The notes under the pieces: model-generated
Seen by the model: the letters and a program-made list of their open reading frames with translations, nothing else
The model's database searches: none
What the model was told of the DNA's origin: nothing
Position numbers and translations under genes: made by a program
Assembly (NCBI GenBank): GCA_012523535.1
Contig: JAAYII010000132.1
Span: 1 to 9,021 of the forward strand
Length of the DNA: 9,021 nt
Direction of reading: 5' to 3'
DNA from: Peptococcaceae bacterium
Lineage (GTDB): Bacteria; Bacillota; Desulfitobacteriia; Desulfitobacteriales; Syntrophobotulaceae
Shown here: one piece after another, positions 5,705 to 9,021 of the stretch
Layout of the letters: each line of letters starts with the position of its first letter
Numbering within the stretch: position 1 is the first letter of the stretch

Positions 5705-7696
5705 TTAATCCGACGGGGTTGCGGAAACTATATTGGATTCGCCGGCTCTGGACCCGCCGGTCACTACCAGTCGGAAATAGTATTTCTGTCCGTTGGTCAG
5801 TCCCTTGACCGTAGCCGAAGTGGAGTCTTTATCCAGTGTTCCCGTATTGGCAGTTGTCCATTTCGATTTATCGGTAGACTGCTGCAGGATCACTTTGGTA
5901 GCGCCGGTAGGCTTGCTGAAGGTAAAACTGACTTCACCGTTGCCGGCTATGGCCTCCAAGTCGTCGATGGGGTCCGCTTGCAGCTTTTCGATGTCCGCTG
6001 CGCTGTAGGTACCTTCGTATACCCTTTCTCCGTCTACATAGGCTCTGCATCCCGGAGCTACTTTGGTAGTTGCCGGAATAATGCCGAGTTCCACCCCGCT
6101 GGCATTAATATTGGCAGTTTGGATTTTCTCTGTACCCCATACATCCCCGCGGGAGTTGGCGTTTAAAACGTTTATGGTGGCTGATCTTAATCTGAGGTCC
6201 AGTCCGGCAGAAGAAAAGCTGACTGTACTGTAAGATCCCCTTAGGATTACACTTTCGCCGCTAATGATATGCACTGTGGTAAAACCTTGGTTGGCACATT
6301 CCGAATCATCCAGATAAGCATCGGCATAGATCAGGGTATTGGTAATCGAAGATTTTCCTTCCAGGGTAACTCTCACTACATCTTTATTTCTGCCGGTATC
6401 GATGACCAGGGTTTTGGAAGTGAAGTCAGTGGCGACAATTTCGTTGTCCCATCCTCCCCGGATAGTTGTTTTGCCTTTAACCGTGACATTCCTTAGCTCA
6501 ACCTTGCCGTCACCGATGCCTTCACCCAGAAGCAGGTCACCTTCAATGATTGTATTTTGGACAGTTATATCCGTATCTTCGATAGCGACGTTGCCGGCAA
6601 TGGTATTGCTTCCGGTTGACGGACCGTAAACGCCTGCCTGGTCGAAAACGCTTTTGATTACTTTGTCATGGCTGTATCTATACTGGTCAAGGACTGCGTA
6701 TGGGACCACGTCACTGCCGCCCAGGGCGATAACCTTACTGGCTACGGTCATGTATTTGGGGAGAAAATCTACAGTTGAGCGCGGCAGGCTGGAACCGTTG
6801 AGGACCAGCGGAGACGAGGTCTTAGCCGCCAGAGCTGCCCCGGCCAGGGCATAGGTATAATTGTCCTTGCCTTCGCCCGGAGCGGCATAAATCCTGTCAA
6901 AATTCAAGTCCTTGGCAAAATAGTCCAGGATGGCGCAGTTAGTGACATAACGGTTAGACCCGGCCAGCCGGACCGGCGAAGGAACTTGTTTTTCAATAGC
7001 GGAGCTGATTGCTCCCTCGCCGCCTATGATATACGTTTTGGTTAATTTGTAATTGTGCAGGTGTTGGTAGACAATATCCGGCAATTTATCGGGCTGGGTG
7101 AGCAGGATACAAAAGCCCTTGGCCGCAGCTACGGCTGAAACGGACAGGGCGTCGGCGTAATCCTCTCCGGTGGCCAGGGCTGCTTCTTTGCCACCCATTC
7201 TCTGGGCAATTTTGACGGAGGTCTCATACCTGTCGCTTCCGTAAATGCGTTCCGTATCGATGTTTTTGGAACCCAAAGTTTTGTCTATATCTCTTGATAT
7301 GGCGTTATACCCGCCGATAATAATGACTTTCTCAGCTTCTAAGCGTTCTATTTCCTTTAATGTGGAAGGGTTTAAACTGTATCTGCCCGTAAAAAGAATC
7401 GGGGCGTTATAACTTTTGGCCAGAGGTCCGGCGCAGAGAGCATCGGCAAAGTCATCTCCTCTGACCAGGATAACGTATTCTGATTCATTCCATCCGGCTT
7501 GGGATATTTTAACTGCGGTCTGGTAGCGGTCCGAGCCTGCCAATCTGTCCGCAGCTAAGGCCGGCTGGGGACTGATGAAGGCCGGCAAAGCCGCGAAGGC
7601 CAGGGCTAAGGTACAAGTAAAAATAACGGTGAAAACCATAGCGAGCGGCCTGCCGCTGAATGGATGCGGGTCTTTTTTTATATTTTGGCCCAACAT
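5705..7696 (-). CDS. Secreted wall-bound protein: three N-terminal CWB2 repeats, beta-helix-like region, C-terminal FN3
   Basis: The 663-residue protein starts at the ATG whose first base is 7696, because AAGGAGG lies 6 nt upstream. The frame could extend to an ATG at 7792, but that 32-residue extension would overlap this site and precede the signal peptide. Residues 1-48 are a signal peptide: a basic start, a hydrophobic stretch of about 20-40, and PALA|AD with cleavage near 48. Three CWB2 repeats span about 51-340: RLAGSDRYQTA at 51, IYGSDRYETS at 151, RLAGSNRYVTN at 243, each followed by a (V/T)-x-(I/A)-(I/L)-GG strand. Residues about 345-575 are strand-rich with short turns (GDLLLGEGIGDGKVELRNV, then VKGKTTIRGG), the pattern seen in beta-helix-like segments of Firmicute surface proteins. 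Residues about 576-660 are an FN3-type domain ending in SNIVSATPSD. The predicted role is a wall-anchored surface or S-layer-associated protein; no catalytic site was recognised. Confidence 0.9.
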   Translation of the reverse strand: MLGQNIKKDPHPFSGRPLAMVFTVIFTCTLALAFAALPAFISPQPALAADRLAGSDRYQTAVKISQAGWNESEYVILVRGDDFADALCAGPLAKSYNAPILFTGRYSLNPSTLKEIERLEAEKVIIIGGYNAISRDIDKTLGSKNIDTERIYGSDRYETSVKIAQRMGGKEAALATGEDYADALSVSAVAAAKGFCILLTQPDKLPDIVYQHLHNYKLTKTYIIGGEGAISSAIEKQVPSPVRLAGSNRYVTNCAILDYFAKDLNFDRIYAAPGEGKDNYTYALAGAALAAKTSSPLVLNGSSLPRSTVDFLPKYMTVASKVIALGGSDVVPYAVLDQYRYSHDKVIKSVFDQAGVYGPSTGSNTIAGNVAIEDTDITVQNTIIEGDLLLGEGIGDGKVELRNVTVKGKTTIRGGWDNEIVATDFTSKTLVIDTGRNKDVVRVTLEGKSSITNTLIYADAYLDDSECANQGFTTVHIISGESVILRGSYSTVSFSSAGLDLRLRSATINVLNANSRGDVWGTEKIQTANINASGVELGIIPATTKVAPGCRAYVDGERVYEGTYSAADIEKLQADPIDDLEAIAGNGEVSFTFSKPTGATKVILQQSTDKSKWTTANTGTLDKDSTSATVKGLTNGQKYYFRLVVTGGSRAGESNIVSATPSD

Positions 7697-7702
7697 TATT
7701 AT

Positions 7703-7709
7703 CCTCCTT
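7703..7709 (-). promoter_or_regulatory. Shine-Dalgarno AAGGAGG fixing the start of the minus-strand CWB2 gene
   Basis: Read on the - strand, AAGGAGG is followed by ATAATA and then ATG (7696-7694). This is a full match to the anti-SD core at 6-nt spacing. The upstream ATG at 7792 has no comparable site, so the downstream start is strongly preferred. Confidence 0.88.
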
Positions 7710-7804
7710 AAAAGAACATTCCCCAAATCCCTGAACGCAAGATTTGTTAAGCTGAATTTGGAAAAAACAAATTTGTAAAAATGAGAAACCATCTCTAAAA
7801 CAGG

Positions 7805-7822
7805 CGAATATAGATATATTCG
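7805..7822. promoter_or_regulatory. 18-bp palindrome CGAATATAGATATATTCG, possible operator
   Basis: Two perfect 8-bp arms (CGAATATA and TATATTCG) are separated by GA. The site covers the candidate -10 box and the downstream half of the spacer, where a dimeric repressor could block RNA polymerase. On the - strand it reads GGTCGAATAT at one edge, one base off the Spo0A core TGTCGAA, but that match is too weak to name the regulator. Confidence 0.45.
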
Positions 7823-7836
7823 ACCAGTATTTTCAA
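7807..7836 (-). promoter_or_regulatory. Candidate sigma-A promoter for the minus-strand CWB2 gene
   Basis: On the - strand, TTGAAA (7836-7831) lies 18 nt upstream of TATATT (7812-7807), close to the TTGACA/TATAAT consensus. Transcription would start near 7800, giving a leader of roughly 100 nt before the ATG at 7696. It lies in the 190-nt gap after the chemotaxis gene, where a separate promoter is expected. Support is by motif only. Confidence 0.5.
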
Positions 7837-7886
7837 TTATCCTTTAGCCTTTCCTTTGTTCTTTTATTCAGCGGACATTATAGATT

Positions 7887-9020
7887 CTAAATTTGAAATT
7901 TATTAATGCTGTCTTGCAGGCTTTGAGCCATAGCGGCCAGGTGTTGGCTGGTGGAAGCGATTTCCTCTACGGAAGCGGTTTGCTCTTCGGTAGCTGCCGA
8001 TACTGTCTGGGTGGAAGCCATGTTCTCCCTGCTCACAACTTCTACTTCTTTTATCGAATTGACAATGGTTTCGCTTCCCTGGGCCAGCCGCTGGACGGCC
8101 ATGGACATTTCCTGGGCTTGGGTTGAAACTTTTTCAGCCATTTCCGCGATTGCTTGGAAGGACTGGTCGGCGGCATTTACTACTTCGATACCGGTCTGGA
8201 CTTCTTGGGCGTTGGCCTCCATAGCTTCCACGGCATTATCGATATTGACCTGGTTTTGGTTGATGAGTTGGGCAATTTGTTGGGCTGCTATTTGGGATTG
8301 TTCTGCCAGTTTGCGTACTTCGTCCGCCACTACGGCAAAACCTTTACCGTGTTCCCCGGCCCTGGCCGCTTCGATGGCTGCATTCAAGGCCAGGAGATTG
8401 GTCTGTTCGGCTATTCCGGAAATAACATGGGTAATTTCATCTATTTCTTTGGAGCTCTGGGCCAATTTCCTAATTCCGTCCTGGACTTTAAGGGACCCTT
8501 CACCAATATGTCTCATCTGGCTAACTGCGCTTTGAGCCGCTCTTTGTCCTTCCAGCGCCGCTGATGCGGCTTCATTGGCATGTTGAGCGACAAGGTTGCT
8601 GTTGGCGGCCAATTGTTCGATAGATGCCGAGCTTTCTTCGATGGCCTGGGTAATGCCTTCCACAGCGGCGGATTGTTTCTCCGCTCCTTGAGCCATACCG
8701 GCTACGGTGGCCGCCACCTCATTGGAGGCTTGAGCCTGTTGGTCGGCACTTGCCGAAAGTTGTTCGGATGAAGAGGCTACCTGTTCGGCAATTAGGGATA
8801 CATCTTTTACTAAAGACCGCAGATTATTGACCATATTGTTCAAAGCAACCCCAAGAAGGCCAACCTCGTCCTTGCTTTTTACTTTTATATTTTCAATGGC
8901 GAGATTCCCCCGGGCAACTTCCTGGATTTTCCCGGCCACATCTTTTATTGGTCTGGCAATCCTGCGCGCAATTAAGCCGGCTAACATAATTCCTAACAAG
9001 AGAATACCGACGGATATAAA
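7887..9020 (-). CDS. Methyl-accepting chemotaxis protein, C-terminal part (5' end outside window)
   Basis: The frame is open from the right edge (Phe-Ile-Ser-Val at 9020 downward) to a TAG at 7889-7887, giving 377 visible residues. The first about 17 residues are the end of a transmembrane helix. A HAMP domain follows (ARRIARPIKDVAGKI to DEVGLLGVALNNMV), and the rest is the cytoplasmic coiled-coil signalling domain. Its hairpin tip is intact and near the middle: AEQTNLLALNAAIEAARAGE then GKGFAVVADEVRKLAEQS, the region that contacts CheA and CheW. Each arm is about 145-155 residues, compatible with a long-arm class such as 44H, though heptads were not counted formally. Candidate methylation sites are Glu/Gln pairs such as ATEEQTAS near the C-terminus. 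The protein ends NKFQI with no NWETF-like CheR tether. The ligand domain lies outside the window, so the stimulus is unknown. Confidence 0.96.
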   Translation of the reverse strand, partial: FISVGILLLGIMLAGLIARRIARPIKDVAGKIQEVARGNLAIENIKVKSKDEVGLLGVALNNMVNNLRSLVKDVSLIAEQVASSSEQLSASADQQAQASNEVAATVAGMAQGAEKQSAAVEGITQAIEESSASIEQLAANSNLVAQHANEAASAALEGQRAAQSAVSQMRHIGEGSLKVQDGIRKLAQSSKEIDEITHVISGIAEQTNLLALNAAIEAARAGEHGKGFAVVADEVRKLAEQSQIAAQQIAQLINQNQVNIDNAVEAMEANAQEVQTGIEVVNAADQSFQAIAEMAEKVSTQAQEMSMAVQRLAQGSETIVNSIKEVEVVSRENMASTQTVSAATEEQTASVEEIASTSQHLAAMAQSLQDSINKFQI

Positions 9021-9021
9021 C

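Larger units (their letters stand above)
7697..7886 (-). other. 190-nt intergenic region and leader between chemotaxis gene and CWB2 gene
   Basis: This gap contains the candidate promoter, the palindrome and the ribosome binding site. The probable leader (about 7697-7800) also has the 10-bp palindrome ACAAATTTGT (7767-7776) and a distant complementary pair CCAAAT (7723-7728) / ATTTGG (7756-7761). No GEMM/c-di-GMP or other riboswitch core was recognised. No convincing terminator follows the chemotaxis gene stop at 7887, so some read-through into the CWB2 gene is possible. Confidence 0.5.

Noticed and set aside
7697..7800. Possible c-di-GMP or other riboswitch in the leader of the minus-strand CWB2 gene
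   Set aside because: Surface-protein genes in such bacteria sometimes carry them, but no GEMM core or strong multi-stem fold was found here; only small weak inverted repeats.
7805..7830. Spo0A box in the palindrome (GGTCGAA)
   Set aside because: One mismatch in a 7-base core in AT-rich DNA is not enough to assign the regulator.
7951..8564. Long open frames of 130-190 codons on the + strand across the chemotaxis gene
   Set aside because: They are antisense to a certain coding region of biased composition, lack a good ribosome binding site and encode Trp/Ser/Ala-rich or Gly/Phe-rich text with no recognisable domain.

Overview
The window looks like chromosome from a Gram-positive (monoderm) member of the Firmicutes, probably Clostridia of the Peptococcaceae/Desulfotomaculum type. 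The evidence is indirect. There are two secreted proteins with triple cell-wall-binding repeats (CWB2, PF04122), strong AGGAGG-type ribosome binding sites, GTG starts, and a MacA/MacB-like exporter whose ATPase and permease are separate genes, with no TolC-like outer-membrane partner visible. No species can be named from the sequence alone.

Positions 2-5601 (+ strand) read as one operon-like run whose 5' end lies outside the window. It holds the C-terminal end of a protein with tandem fibronectin type III (FN3) domains, a membrane-anchored HlyD/MacA-type adaptor, a MacB-type ABC ATPase, a MacB/FtsX-type permease, and a secreted protein with two N-terminal beta-sandwich regions and three C-terminal CWB2 repeats. 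Spacings are short (60, 15, -4 and 30 nt) and no terminator is seen between the genes. The run ends at a strong perfect hairpin (5648-5679), which also serves the convergent gene.

Positions 5705-7696 (- strand) encode a second CWB2 protein with the opposite layout: signal peptide, three N-terminal CWB2 repeats, a beta-rich probable beta-helix region and a C-terminal FN3 domain. Its start is best placed at 7696 because of a perfect AAGGAGG site. About 110 bases upstream is a plausible sigma-A promoter with an 18-bp palindrome over its -10 box. Positions 7887-9020 (- strand) are the C-terminal part of a methyl-accepting chemotaxis protein that runs off the right edge.

Taken together, the window is a cell-envelope locus: a YknXYZ/MacAB-like export complex embedded among wall-anchored and FN3-bearing surface proteins. 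A functional link between exporter and surface proteins is inferred from gene order and is not shown by sequence. I found no CRISPR array, tRNA, rRNA, insertion sequence or recognisable riboswitch. The only non-coding stretches are short (at most 190 bases) and are described below.
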